A DNA stretch of 64,000 nucleotides from Bombardia bombarda (GCA_030512295.1 JAULSR010000001.1:868001-932000); one strand, 5' to 3'. Shown: positions 11,265 to 23,312, counted from the stretch's first letter. Made by a program: numbers and translations. Notes: generated from the sequence alone by a model not told the origin.

Positions 11265-13349
11265 ATGCCTGCTGCCGCTTCTTCTAACGGTGCTAACGGT
11301 GCTAATGGTACCAATGGCACCAGCACCCCTAAGCCGAATCTCTCTGCGAACGACAACATCCGCCGTTTCGCTGCTCCCAGCCGGCCTCTGAGCCCCCTCC
11401 CTTCACACGCCCTGTTCAACGAAAAGACAAGATGCTTCGTCTACGGCCTGCAGCCGCGTGCCGTCCAGGGCATGCTGGATTTCGACTTCATCTGCAAGCG
11501 CAAGACCCCCTCGGTGGCCGGCATCATCTACACCTTCGGCGGCCAGTTCGTGAGCAAGATGTACTGGGGCACCAGCGAGACCCTGCTCCCCGTCTACCAG
11601 GAGGTGTCCAAGGCCATTGTCAAGCACCCCGAGGTTGATGTCGTGGTCAACTTTGCCTCGTCGCGCAGTGTCTACAGCTCCACCATGGAGCTGATGGAGT
11701 TCCCCCAAATCAAGACGATTGCCATTATTGCAGAGGGTGTTCCCGAGCGTGTAAGTTGCCCCTCATAGCCAAGAAACCTGCAATTGCGCCACAGGAAGCT
11801 GACAGAGTCATTCGTACAGCGCGCTCGTGAAATCGCACATGTTGCTAAGCAGAAGGGCGTGACCATCATTGGCCCCGCCACTGTCGGCGGCATCAAGCCC
11901 GGTTCTTTCAAGATCGGAAACACTGGTGGCATGATGGACAACATTGTCGCTTCCAAGCTCTACCGCAAGGGCTCGGTCGGCTACGTTTCCAAGTCTGGCG
12001 GTATGTCCAACGAGCTGAACAACATCATCTCGCAGAACACAGATGGTGTATACGAGGGTGTTGCCATTGGTGGTGATCGGTACCCCGGAACAACCTTCAT
12101 CGACCATCTTCTGCGGTACCAGGCCGACCCCGCGTGCAAGATCCTTGTGCTGCTCGGAGAGGTTGGTGGCGTTGAGGAGTACAAGGTGATTGACGCCGTT
12201 AAGCAGGGCGTCATCACCAAGCCCATCGTTGCGTGGGCCATTGGTACTTGCGCCAGCTTGTTCAAGACCGAGGTTCAGTTCGGCCACGCCGGTTCGTTCG
12301 CGAACTCGCAGCTCGAGACCGCTGCCATGAAGAACAAGAGCATGCGCGACGCCGGCTTCTACGTCCCCGAGGCCTTCGAGGACATGCCCTCCCTCCTCAA
12401 GTCTGTCTACGACAAGCTAGTCAAGGATGGCACCATCAAGCCCGAGCCCGAGCCGGTTGTCCCCAAGATCCCCATTGATTACTCGTGGGCCCAGGAGCTC
12501 GGCCTTATCCGTAAGCCCGCTGCCTTCATCTCCACCATCTCCGATGACCGTGGACAGGAGCTTCTGTACGCCGGTATGCCCATCTCGGATGTGTTCCGGG
12601 AGGATATCGGCATTGGTGGTGTCATGTCCCTGCTGTGGTTCCGTCGCCGCCTGCCCGACTACGCGTCCAAGTTCCTCGAAATGGTGCTCATGCTTACGGC
12701 TGATCACGGCCCGGCTGTGTCTGGTGCCATGAACACTATCATCACCACCCGTGCCGGCAAGGATCTGATCAGTGCCCTGGTCAGTGGTCTGCTCACCATT
12801 GGTTCGCGCTTTGGTGGTGCCCTCGACGGCGCCGCTGAGGAGTTCACCAAGGCGTTCGACAAGGGCCTGAGCCCTCGTGAGTTCGTTGACAGCATGCGCA
12901 AGCAGAACAAGCTCATCCCCGGCATCGGTCACCGTGTCAAGTCGCGCAACAACCCCGATCTCCGTGTCGAGCTGGTCAAGGAGTACGTCCTAGCCAAGTT
13001 CCCCAACCACAAGCTTCTCGACTACGCGCTCGCTGTCGAGTCGGTCACAACATCGAAGAAGGACAACCTGATCCTCAACGTTGATGGTTGCGTTGCCGTC
13101 TGCTTTGTTGACTTGCTACGGAACTGCGGCGCATTCAGCGCCGAGGAGGCCGAGGACTACCTTGGCATGGGTGTGCTCAATGGCCTCTTCGTCTTGGGTC
13201 GCAGCATTGGTCTCATTGCCCATTACCTGGATCAGAAGAGACTCCGCACTGGTCTGTACCGCCATCCTTGGGACGATATCACGTACATCCTGCCCAGCTT
13301 GCAGGCGGCAGGCCCCCCTGGCGAGGCCCGTGTGGAGGTACAAATCTAG
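11265..13349 (+). CDS. acl1: ATP-citrate lyase subunit 1 (ACLY C-terminal half)
   Basis: Larger subunit of the cytosolic ATP-citrate lyase. It carries the CoA-ligase part with the phosphorylated histidine and the citrate-synthase-like domain. Two exons, 11265-11750 and 11820-13349, are separated by a 69-nt intron (donor GTAAGT, branch CTGAC, acceptor ACAG), giving 671 residues, normal for the family. The N-terminus is an Asn/Gly/Ala/Thr-rich leader encoded by near-repeats of GGTGCTAAC. His318 in FGHAGSFANS is the expected phosphohistidine. PGIGHRVKS is the citrate-synthase-like signature. Confidence 0.97.
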
Positions 13350-13640
13350 ACTGGGGTTTGAGATTCTATAGACGCGCGCGCGCACTTTATCTTGCGATGT
13401 GTGTCTAGATGAAGACGAAGACAAGACAGACATATGGCTTTTACAGTCGGGAATGGACCCTGTTTCTTCATTTGCGGGAACTTCTTGGGGTCCAGCGCTA
13501 TTCATGATTGATATTTTTTCTTTACTACAAGGGAGCGGGTAGAGGGGTCACCAACCGGTTCACAGTGGAGGCGCCTGTATGACAACAAGTATACTGGGTT
13601 ATAATAAAGCACAATTAATTCCAACCATCTGTTGCTGTTT

Positions 13641-13695
13641 CCCGTGTCCCGTGTCCCGTGTCCCGCCCGCCGCCCGCCGCCGCCGCCGCCGCCCG
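13641..13695. repeat. CCCGTGT minisatellite running into a GCC microsatellite
   Basis: Three perfect 7-bp CCCGTGT units are followed by CCCGCCCGCCG and then a GCC run. It lies about 290 bp after the acl1 stop codon. Confidence 0.85.
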
Positions 13696-15914
13696 CAATC
13701 GCCCGTCATGTGCGGCCGGGCTTGTATTTAGGTAGTAGGCAGGGCAGTTCCGGGTGTGTTTTAAGGTGCGCAGCGCAGCGCACTCGGTCCGAGCCGGTCC
13801 GAGTGACTTTTTTTTTTTTGCTGCTTCCAGTTCGGCCATTTTTACTCCCACTCGGGCGGGATGGCCGGATGGCGGGGTAGCTACCTACCTAGGTACCTAC
13901 CTTATCCTGAGGTGGGTGGGGAGGTACATTACCTTGTGAACATGTGTGTTCTAGGGATGGAGTGAAAATATTCCAAATGATGGTGGTGGTGGTGGTGAAG
14001 GGGGTGCACATATTTGTTTCACTTCGGTACGGTCTATTAGTTATATGATTTTTTAATTGAGCGGGCATTGGTATGTTTGGTGGTGATTTGTTTCACCGAG
14101 TCATGTGTGCTCTATGTACTTTGACCCTTTTTTTCGGGGTCTTTTGCGATAAGCCCGACTGATATTTACAGATAAACCACATTGGGTTTGGTCGAGGTGA
14201 GGTACCCGACCCGAGCTTTCCACGACACCTTTTGTAAAGGACGAGACAACCTGGAACTGGGGTAGGCAGCTCGATGGGGTGGACGGGACTTGCTCGTCTG
14301 CATGAATCGATGATAGGGTATGCTATAGTTGTTCATACAAGCTTGTTCACTTGCCTGGGTTGTATTCGTAGATGTCTCGATACTTTTGTGATTGATGCTG
14401 TCTGTGGTCTGGGTGTACACAGTAAGTGGGTAGGAGGGGTCCAACTAACTGTGCCTTATGTCATGCATGCTGCTTATGGGTAGTATTCTCTGCTTCCTTC
14501 GTTTAATTATCGTCCTAGTGTTATGGTAGTGTACATGTACTTACCTATTTTCTGACTTACTTTTCTCTTTCGCATTCTCTTTCGATTATCTACTTTTGCC
14601 TCTGCTAGTGAAGGATGTAAGCTTCTCGCCTGCGTTGCTGCTTGCCTGTTGCGTGATGTTCATGTCCATGTGAGAATGGAACACGTTGATTACTGCCTAC
14701 CCAATGACCCAATGTTTGTGTGTCTGTGTCTTGATCCCTCTGCATGGCTTACTATGCGGCGGGCAGCGGGCGGTGGTAAGTAACGTTTTGTATTACATGC
14801 GGCGTAATCGGTGGAGTACATACATTGCACCAAGGTGTGGCATGGTGTAGTAGCACTATGTTAGTCGTGTAAGCTTGGTGCGAGGTGTAAAACATAGCTA
14901 TGCGACCAAGGCCTTATTACTCGGTGACTTTAGAGTTTCTTGTTTCATTCTTTTGCCTTGGGCCGGCTTGGTCGGGTATTTGGGCCAAGGTAAGGTATGT
15001 ATCAAGAAGTTGATTGGTCGTGGTAAGTGAGTTCAGTGGGATGATGATGGTTTGGGATGCATGGCGGTCATGTAAGTAGATGTACATTCTATGATTGTGA
15101 TATCACCGGCAGACTAGACAGGCATTGCCTTAGTTGGCTACTGTGCAGCCAACTAATAAGATACACGGGCCGCTTGAGTGCTACTGCGCAGAGTGCAGAG
15201 TGCAGCATTTAAATGCTATGTGATATAGAAGACGGTGGATGATGATGGAAGGAAAACAGTTGTTCGCTTCCATATAGTGCAATGGTGGGCTTGTGTAAAT
15301 GAAGGTGCATACGAAAGGCAAAGACTGTTTGCGAGCCAATTTGCCAGCCTGTGCCTAGAGGAACGAGAAGGGGGTAAACTTTCCTAGCTTTGAATTACCT
15401 ATTCTAGGTCTCGTACCGATACTAGAATACACTAAAATCCCGTGGTGAGTGTCATCTCATCTCGAATCCCGAGCCTCAATCAGAGTTTCAGGCACAGCAA
15501 TAGTGTGGTTATTTAGTAGCAAAATTGTTTGTAGAATTCGGCAGTGACGGAACCTTGCCGGGCACAGCAGCCCCCGCCATCAATGGGCTGCGGCGCGTGG
15601 GAGGAGTGAATCTTGGGGAAAGGAAGATTGAAAAAGTGGCCCGGGAACTCAGGGGCGGGGTTACTGTGCTTGTCAAGGCGCTGAAGGCGGTGTGGGAAGA
15701 TGAGGAGTGGTGAGTGCTGGCAGAAAACAAAAGTTTCGGATTGGTAGCTTGGTGATCCTTGTCTGAGTCTTGTTAAGCCGGAGTTTAGCCAGCTCGACGT
15801 CGTCGCGATCATTTGAGATTGACTTTTGGGCCTGCACGCGTGCCGCTCACGACGAGGGACCCATTTATCTGCCCTGGGGAGTGTTATTGCGCGTATACAC
15901 GACACACATTGCAG

Positions 15915-15973
15915 GTGAGTGACAGATGAAATTTCGTGTTGGGGATAATATCCAACTGATACTTCCTCTTCAG
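15915..15973 (+). other. Probable 5'-UTR intron of the uL30m gene
   Basis: GCAG is followed by donor GTGAGT at 15915. There is a branch-like AACTGAT about 17 nt before the acceptor TTCAG ending at 15973, 54 nt before the ATG. No start codon lies in the short upstream exon I can see, so it would be untranslated. Confidence 0.6.
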
Positions 15974-16027
15974 TTGCTACGAACACGAACGACGCTCCCT
16001 GCTCCCCAACACAGCTCTAAAGACAAA

Positions 16028-16375
16028 ATGTCGTGGTTCCGCATCACCCTCCACCGCAGCGCCATCGGCCTGCCCGAGCGTACCCGCGGTGTCCTCATGG
16101 CCCTCGGCCTGCGCCGCCGCTCCCAGACCGTCTTCCACCCCGTCGAGCCCCAATTCGCCGGTATGATCATGAAGGTCAAGGAGCTTGTCCTTGTCGAGGA
16201 GGTAGACAAGCCAAAGACCCAAGCCGAGCTTAGAGAGGAGCGCCGCCCCGAGCCAGGCTTCTACCTCGAGAAGGCCGTCCCCAGACATGATGAGGCCGCG
16301 CTCTTTTCTTCCCGCACAAGGGGGTCGGTTCTTGCTGCTGTGCAGGCTATGGAGAGCGAGGAGGTACGGTTATGA
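16028..16375 (+). CDS. Mitochondrial large-subunit ribosomal protein uL30m
   Basis: Small basic protein (115 residues) of the ribosomal L30 family, acting in the mitochondrial 54S large subunit. The first 60 residues show the L30 pattern: WFRITLHRSAIGLPERTRGVLMALGLRRRSQTV then an MIMKVKELV strand. The C-terminal extension is charged and specific to mitochondrial and fungal members. The context AAAATG supports this start. A GTACGG lies just before the stop, so a short final exon cannot be fully excluded. Confidence 0.88.
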   Translation: MSWFRITLHRSAIGLPERTRGVLMALGLRRRSQTVFHPVEPQFAGMIMKVKELVLVEEVDKPKTQAELREERRPEPGFYLEKAVPRHDEAALFSSRTRGSVLAAVQAMESEEVRL

Positions 16376-18399
16376 GGGAGGATGAGGAGATGATGATGAT
16401 GGGGGGTGCTGGGGGAAATAAAAGAAGATAATATGGAGAAGAGAAAGAGAAGGTTACAACCACACCCACCACTTATGGGCAAGCTACGAAGGGGGAATAC
16501 TTCGAGTCGGGGAGTAACCGTCAGCATCATAGGTGCCCTTCGATACCGACGGGTTATTGGCATGTACGAATGAGGTCGTCTTCGAAGGGTTGCAGGAAGA
16601 TATTGTCATTCGCCAGACGCAGAGGAACAGAGAGGGGCTGTCACTCACAACACCAACCTATTCAACTCCTGCACACAAACCACCCAGGGGCCTCGTGTAC
16701 AATGTTCTGTATGCCGTTGTTATATATATGTGTACGCTATAGAGGACAAATAGAAAGGGGGGAATGTCTAGTCAAAAGACAACGATACTCAAATGATGGA
16801 TCACAATCCAGAAAGGGAAATAAAAATTGGATAACAACTCACCGAGCTTCATCAAAGCTGCTTGTATATTTGACCCGCTCAATCATGGGCAAGATCTACA
16901 ATTTTAGCGCTGCAGCGCAGATACTCGAGGTTCGACGTTGGACCAGTTGTATGGACCAGTACTGCCGTGGTCCCTCTCAGTTTTTACTGATTGTGTCAGG
17001 ATACTGATCTCTCTTTATATCATGTTGACACTGGCTGATATCCTCGTCAACAGATAAATACCTGTTCCTAACACATTATTATAAGCCACTTACTCAGCCA
17101 GTTACTGCCATCTTTAATGACTGGCTTTTTCTCTTCTTCGTTTTGCATAGCTGGATATTATAGGTTATTTGGCATCGTAATTGTTAAATCCCCTCCTTGC
17201 AGCTGTAGAAGTCAATGACAACATGAACTACTAGACTACATGAACCGAGAGAACGATAATTTGGTTTGTTATTCCCTTCTCAAGCACCTGGCGCTTGCTA
17301 GGAAATACTTAGTGAAGACGAATGAGAGCAGACAGGAGGAGAATTCCATGTTAGTAGTAAAGAAATAGAGTGATCCGCAAACAGGCAGACAGACAGACAG
17401 AAAGACAGACCCATAAGCCCGGTGCTTTATCGCCATGAGCAACCCACTGAACCAAGAAGTAAAGGGAAACAACATTTCCCCTGTTGACCCAGAGAACAAA
17501 CATCTACCTCGCTCACTTACCTGCTAACGATTACGTAGGAACTATGCCAGACACATACCAATCCAGATAGCATCACAAGTCCACCATTTGACAAAGACTT
17601 TCATTTGCTTCTTTCTGTACCTGGCATTGTTGTACATGGCAAGAAGAAGGGAAAAAACTTACAAAAACGCTGCTGCCTTGTCCAGGCTACATAGCCTACC
17701 TTTATCATATCTATACTGGCTTAAGAAGAAGAAGAAGAGGGACGAACAACAAGATCAGGACATATACCACGCCAAGTCCACCTCGCGTCCCGACAATTAC
17801 TAACCTACTAAAGCCCCCAGCTACTTCGCTCTATTGCTATTACATACACCGCTGCTGCTGCTTTTGGCAATCGTTTATCCCATACTATCTCTAAATAAGT
17901 AAGTCGGCAGTCGCTCTTCTTCTTTTATTCCTCATCTCCATAATCAGCCTCCAAAAAGTCCTCCCCTCGACCCTCCTCTACCCTTCCCACCAACCAGCTC
18001 GAGGCCCTCACAAACACTTTGTTATACCCTAGCCAGCCAGTTATACCTTCTTCTCCTGCCTACAGCAACAGTAGCAATAGAAGTAGCTCATCCATCCAGG
18101 CTACACATACCCCTCCAATAATAACCATCCGTTTTTGGTGTTATTGCTATCCATGTTACTTCTTCTCTTCACCTCCTCCCTCTCATCCTTCTGATACATC
18201 AGAGTTCTGGATCAGAACCAAGAGCATCACCGTCGTATTCGTTCTCACTACGCACAATCCCGTCCTCCTGTCCTTCTGGCTTAGTAGAGATCGAGGAGCC
18301 AGAACCAGCATCATCTTCACCTCCTTCCTCCTGTCCTAGTATTTTATCAGGGATGGTGGGGGGAGAACTAGGAGTATGGTCGTCGCGCCTAATCACTCC
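16376..18399. other. Intergenic, about 2 kb, convergent
   Basis: Spacer between the 3' ends of the uL30m and eaf3 genes. It has AT-rich stretches and many short open frames of non-protein-like composition. Nothing was recognised. Confidence 0.55.
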
Positions 18400-21300
18400 C
18401 TAAGCGCTCCTCGCCTGGTCCACGTACTCCTGGCTGGGCGTCTCGTACTCGTTGACAAAGTACTTTGTCACGTGGCGGCCGAACCAGGTGGTGAACTTTG
18501 TGAGCTCTTCGCGCAGACGGTTGACGGACTGCTGATCCATGTTGGTCTGGGCGACCAGCTCGGGGAGGGACACTGCAGTGGGGTATTATTAGTACGTTTG
18601 CCTCTGTCTGTCTTTGTCTAATGTTTTAGGTAAGGGGTGTTGAAGGAAGGAAATGATTGAGTTGAGCAGCACTGGGTCACTATCACTTACCGAGAAGACG
18701 AGCGAGATGCTCCGCTCCATATGTATCCCCGGGGCCCTTGTGGGTGGTGCCGGGGGTGGCGGCCATCCACTGCGTATGAAGCTCGTGAAATTGTGCGCGT
18801 TCAAATCTAGAGGAGGGGAAAGGAGATTGGGTTAGCTGGCTGTTTAGGAGAAAAGCCAAACATGCTTTATCCTGCGTTTTCAGGGCAAGGTAAGACCTGA
18901 GGAAATTGCTGCTCACCTATAAAGCAAAATCCGACCAAGGCACTTGTCGAAATATTCATGAAGGCCAGCAATAGTCTCCTCCAGAACTTCTAAAGACGCC
19001 GAGTTTTCGGGGCGGTGTGGCCGCTCGTAGAGGAGATAGTCGTTCAGGATCTCGTCGACGGGGTGTGGGTGAGGCAGTGGGACCAGCTGCTGGTTCTTTG
19101 TCACATTCTCCCAGTCGTCGACAAGAAGAGCCTTCAGGTGGTCCGACATCGGGAGCTTGATAGATGGGCGGTTATGGAAGCTGTCCTCCTGTAGCTAAGT
19201 TGTTAGCATGGTTGTAGGGTGGAGAGCAGAGTTTGCTTGAGACAAATCAGGAAAATCGCGAATGACTGTGCAGTTTCTGAGCCACTTGACGTAAAACAAC
19301 CAAGCAGATAACCATCGGATGTTCGCCTTCTTAGCCCTCCCTACTGGGGCTGGGCTGCAAACAAAGAGGATTCCTCTGATCCATCGTGCAGAGGAATGTG
19401 AGTTGGTCGTGAATGCAACCACTTGGTTATTTTTCCACGACAACGGCCTTGCAAACTGCTCCCACTCGGGTCACAGCGCTGGATGGTGATGCCATCCAAT
19501 AGCAGACAAGATAATTGGCATCTATCGATGTTCGTGTGTATCCACCAAACGGTGACACACATCCATAGGAAATTGGGGGATGATGATGCAACATACTCCG
19601 GCCTGCCCATCGCCCACCGCCCATCGGCGTGGTAAAGACGGCACTCGCGGCACCGGTGGCCTCTTTTCTGATTCACTCTCTCCATCCTGCTCAATCCCAT
19701 CGCCGACAAGATACTCCAGCCACTCTTCAGCGCAGGGCAGGACCGGCTTCCGAGCGACAGGGCGACGACTGCGACACGAATCCGACGCCAAGGGTATGCC
19801 GGCGATGGGGATGTTTGTGTCGGGGCCCAACTCGGCAAAATAGCTCTGGAGCCGGTCATGCCAGTTTCCCGAGGCCTTTGCTTGCCGGATCTTTGGGTGG
19901 TTTTCACCAACGGGTGCGGTGCGGAGGGCGACTCTCAGTGCGTAGCGGTCGTCGAATTTTGCCTGACCAGACTTGTTCACATAGGCCATTTTTGCTTTTG
20001 TTGGAAGGACCATGAGGTTATCGCGGCCTTCGGCCGCCTTGCACCATCGCTCCTCGAGGGCTGCAAACGAGGTGAGCGTGCCTGAGCAGCCATCGGGTTT
20101 TTGATAGCTGCTGCGGGTGGTGCGCGCCTTTTTGGCGGGACGCGACGACGGTTCAAAATCTTCAAACAATGACATTTTGAATGATTAAGGGAAAGGGAAA
20201 GGGAAAGGAGCAGGATGAAGTGGTTTGCGGGGTGGTTGTGAATGGTGGAGGGTGCACTCTCTTGGGGTGGTTTTTTGTTGCCAGGTCCAGAATCAGTGCG
20301 CCTCCTTTCCCGGATACGTGGTGGTGGTTTTGCACCTCGAGATTTTTGTTGACTGGGGACGGCCACCGCAGAATTCAAATTTCAATATTCCCGATTTTGC
20401 GATGCCGCACCCAGAGAAAGCAACGAGGTGGGATTGATGCATATGACAGAAACGTCTCTACTGCATCTTTTGCTTGTTTTCTCCGTGTGATGAATGGGGG
20501 TGTTGTTGTCCTGCACTTTGCGTGGTGTGTGTTGTGTGTGTCTGGTGAAAAAGGACAAATGAATGGCGGGGCTCCCTTTGCAGCCTAGAGAGACAGAGCG
20601 AGAGGTCGCACCTCTGTCCAGTTTGCAAGGGCCACCACCACCACCACTACCACCGACAGCCCTTGGATTTTCAGGAGACGACACCCTTTTCTTTGGCAGT
20701 CTCTTGAATAAAATCGGTCAAGGCTTTTTTTTTTTTCCACATAGTGGTTTTTAGATGCCGCAACCTCCTTGCGTGAATGCGTTTGTGTGCTTTCTTCCAC
20801 TTCCCTCACCCTCTCCATCCCATCCACTCAAGCCCCCTGCGCATTGACGCTCCTTCTTCGCCTCCCCGAAACAAGAGACGATGGTTCCGCTGGCAAAGCA
20901 GCAGCGCGCCTTTATCCCATCGGGCTGCCCGCCAAATAGCCTTCAAAGATGATAGATAAGGGGGAAAAGCGATGATAAGCCACAAGATTGTGTTTTCGCG
21001 GCAGGGCTACTTGCCGCAACAATGCCACATGTCATGGCCGAGGATGCCGAAAAGACTGGCTCATCCTGGCCGATCATCATCGTGATGACTCCAGAACAGA
21101 TCCTGGCTGTCAAAACTGCCATTAAAACAGCCCAAAATCCAGCTGGAATGTCCTCACGCGGAATGAACGAGCCAACCCATCCCATCCATAGCCAACAAAA
21201 TGAAACGCAAAGAAACAGACCAAAAAAGCATAAACTCACCTGCTCAAGATCAAAGTCCCTCGCCCTCCGTGGCCCCCGACCGCTCAGCGTCGTCGCAGCC

Positions 21301-21719
21301 GCCGTGCGCTCCTCACTGCCGCGGGCCGAGCTGAGGTCGGAGCCTCCCGGACGGCCACCACCACCACCACCACCACCACCACCACCTCCCGCTCCTCCTC
21401 CACTTCCACCGCCGATGCCGCCAGCCATCTTCTTCTGCTGCTTTGCCGCCTTGCCGGACTGTAGCTGCTTGTACTGAAGCTGAAGCTGCGAGGCCAGCGC
21501 TTTGTTCTCCTCGGTGAACTTGCGCACGCGGTCCTGCGGCACCCAGTCGTCCCAGCTGCTCTTCCAGCCCTTGTAGTGGATCTTGTACTGCCACCCCTCG
21601 CCGTTCTCCCCCGCCATCACGTCCAGCACCTTGGCCTCGTAGAGCATCTCCATGTGGAAGCACAGGACGCGCTCATCCTTGGAGAAGGGTGCCTGTGGTT
21701 GCTGCTTGGGCGGCGCCAT
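18400..21719 (-). CDS. eaf3: Chromodomain/MRG protein Eaf3 (MRG15)
   Basis: Subunit shared by NuA4 acetyltransferase and Rpd3S deacetylase complexes; the chromodomain reads methylated H3K36 and the MRG domain binds partners. Exons are 21240-21719, 18917-19188, 18691-18806 and 18400-18572, joining in phase to 346 residues. The chromodomain lies near residues 14-75 (ERVLCFHMEMLYEAKVLDV, KGWKSSWDDWVP). A low-complexity linker follows, with a 12-Gly run encoded by GGT repeats (plus-strand CCA repeat near 21357-21388). The MRG domain fills the last three exons (MSDHLKALLVDDWENVTKNQQLVPLP, YFDKCLGRILLYRFERAQF, MDQQSVNRLREELTKF). The first intron (19189-21239) is 2,051 nt with good sites (CAG/GTGAGT; GCTAAC then CTACAG) and contains another ORF. 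Confidence 0.94.
19522..20175 (-). CDS. Unknown protein nested in the first intron of eaf3
   Basis: A 217-codon open frame on the same strand as eaf3, wholly inside its 2,051-nt intron. I do not recognise it. The N-terminus is acidic then basic (MSLFEDF, RPAKKARTTR, a possible nuclear signal). The middle has ordinary globular composition (ALEERWCKAAEGRDNLMVLPTK, YALRVALRTAPVGENHPKI, WHDRLQSYFAELGPDTNIP). A TAA stop lies three codons before the ATG with no AG between, so it is not an internal eaf3 exon. The leader has three CCCTTT units, like fungal promoters. The last 25 or so codons look less natural. A donor GTATGT after Gly193 (exon end 19597) and an AG at 19523-19522 allow an alternative end with 16 more codons. 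The start is more certain than the end. Confidence 0.55.
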   Translation of the reverse strand: MSLFEDFEPSSRPAKKARTTRSSYQKPDGCSGTLTSFAALEERWCKAAEGRDNLMVLPTKAKMAYVNKSGQAKFDDRYALRVALRTAPVGENHPKIRQAKASGNWHDRLQSYFAELGPDTNIPIAGIPLASDSCRSRRPVARKPVLPCAEEWLEYLVGDGIEQDGESESEKRPPVPRVPSLPRRWAVGDGQAGVCCIIIPQFPMDVCHRLVDTHEHR

Positions 21720-22667
21720 TTTTGGTTGATGTTGTTCTTTTTCTCGTGTCTCTTGAGTTGTGAGATGTCTTGCTGTTGTTGTGTTGTGAGATGAGTCAAG
21801 CGTATGGATGCTGTAAGGTTAAAGAACAGAGTTTAGCCGCAAAAGCAATGAGAGGTGATGCGAAGTGATGTAATGCCGTCGTGTTGTTGATAAGCGAAGC
21901 GTTGTATAGTTGAAGGTCTTTAACTCCAAAAAAAAAAAAGGCTGGCCACTTAGATAGTATGTGACCAGTGATGTGTTGTGGCAAGCGCAAGCGAGTAAAA
22001 AGCGACCTTGTGATACTTCAGGCAGCAAGTAAAAACACCTGGTAGTTATTTAAGCTTTGGTCAGTCTTATTCCAGATGCGGGACTGACTGCTCGGATGAG
22101 AAGCTGCGGGTCGGGCGATGATAAAGAAGGTTTAGTATTTGAGTTGGTGTCCAGAGCGACAGGGAAGAGACATGTTGGATGAGAGCGCAGCGCTGGGCGG
22201 CCCAGTGTTAGTTCTAGCTAGTGCCAGGGAGAGCGCCGCACCGCACGCAGCGCGATAGCACGGACTGAGTTTGGCTGCGATCACGGGAGCACGTGTTCCA
22301 TTTATTTGCTTTGTTTAGCGTGCTGTTTCCCCCCCTGCAGTCGCGTCGAGAGGGGCCCAGACTCACTGTCACTCCGTACCACTCACATCGATCAATCGCC
22401 CATCCAATCCGCCAATAGCAACTCGGATATTCATGCATTTTGTACAGGAATTTGTCCGTCTTATACTGTGACTAGTTCTGGCTTATATTATTTTATTTTC
22501 TGAATTTGATCTGTTGCTTGGAAGATTTGGCCATTCGTTCCTCTCATTCCAGCCGCCACATTCCCGCCTGTCTCCCTCACACCATCCGAAGTGACAAAGA
22601 CATGGTCTCATAACAAAAAAGAAAACACACAAGATCAAAAGTACAACATCCAAACATAAACCAAAAA
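21720..22667. promoter_or_regulatory. Divergent promoter region of eaf3 and cnl2
   Basis: Spacer of about 950 bp between divergent starts. It includes T- and A-rich tracts (A11 near 21929) and no recognisable gene. Confidence 0.5.
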
Positions 22668-23312
22668 ATGGCACCAACCGAATCAACCATCCTCACAAAC
22701 TACCTCCTCATCCCCGCCCAGCTCCCCGCCATCATCTCGCTCAAAGAGTTCGTCGAGCTCTTCCCTCGCGCGCATCAATCGTCGCCCCACATCCGCAGCC
22801 TATACCGGGACCTGCAAAGCCAGCGCAACGTCCTCGTCGATTCCGTCGCCGAGGAAATCGACGACGAGGTTAGGCACGGCAAGGCCCTGCGCCGCACCAT
22901 CATCAAGACCAAGCGCGAGGCAGAGTCCCAGGAGCACGACGATGAGATTGAGATTGAGCGGATTGTAAGACAGTCTCAACATCCTCTAAGTTTTACCATG
23001 AAGGATATAAACAGACAGACACACTAACAAACCAAACCACAGCTCTTTGGTCCCTCTCACGCCTCATCCCGCCCCGAAAAACACACCCTCCCCACTATCA
23101 TCCCCGAGCTTGAGTCCGCCATCACCGAGCTCGAGGGCGAACTGGGGCGCCTGGAAGAGCAAGAAACCACCCTACTAGCATCTGTCCAGCAGACAGTCGG
23201 GGGCATGAGCGACCTCCGCTATGGCCGTCTGGCCAGCAGCCAACTGCGCGAGCAGGTTCTCGACGGACTGGCCAGTCTGCAGGCCACCTGCAAGCAAGGC
23301 AAAAATAACTAA
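22668..23312 (+). CDS. cnl2: Cnl2/Nkp2 family inner-kinetochore protein
   Basis: Predicted subunit of the constitutive centromere-associated network, equivalent to yeast Nkp2 and fission yeast Cnl2, which pairs with Nkp1/Fta4 and the COMA proteins. Two exons, 22668-22964 and 23043-23312, join in phase 0 to 188 residues, the family's usual size. The N-terminus (ESTILTNYLLIPAQLPAIISLKEFVELFP) and the paired heptad-like helices (RSLYRDLQSQRNVLVDSVAEEIDDEV; ELESAITELEGELGRLEEQE) match the family's coiled-coil pattern. It lies about 2.3 kb from a CENP-Q-like gene. Confidence 0.85.

Larger units (their letters stand above)
13350..16027. other. Intergenic, about 2.7 kb
   Basis: Spacer after acl1. 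It contains three CCCGTGT units (13641-13661), a GCC microsatellite to about 13695, a TACCTAGGTACC motif near 13881-13901, a GGT run at 13981-13997 and a 5'-UTR intron of the next gene. No protein-coding gene recognised. Confidence 0.6.

Noticed and set aside
19341..19910. Other long minus-strand frames overlapping the nested ORF
   Set aside because: They overlap the nested ORF in different frames and have basic, Arg/Ser/His-rich shadow-like composition.
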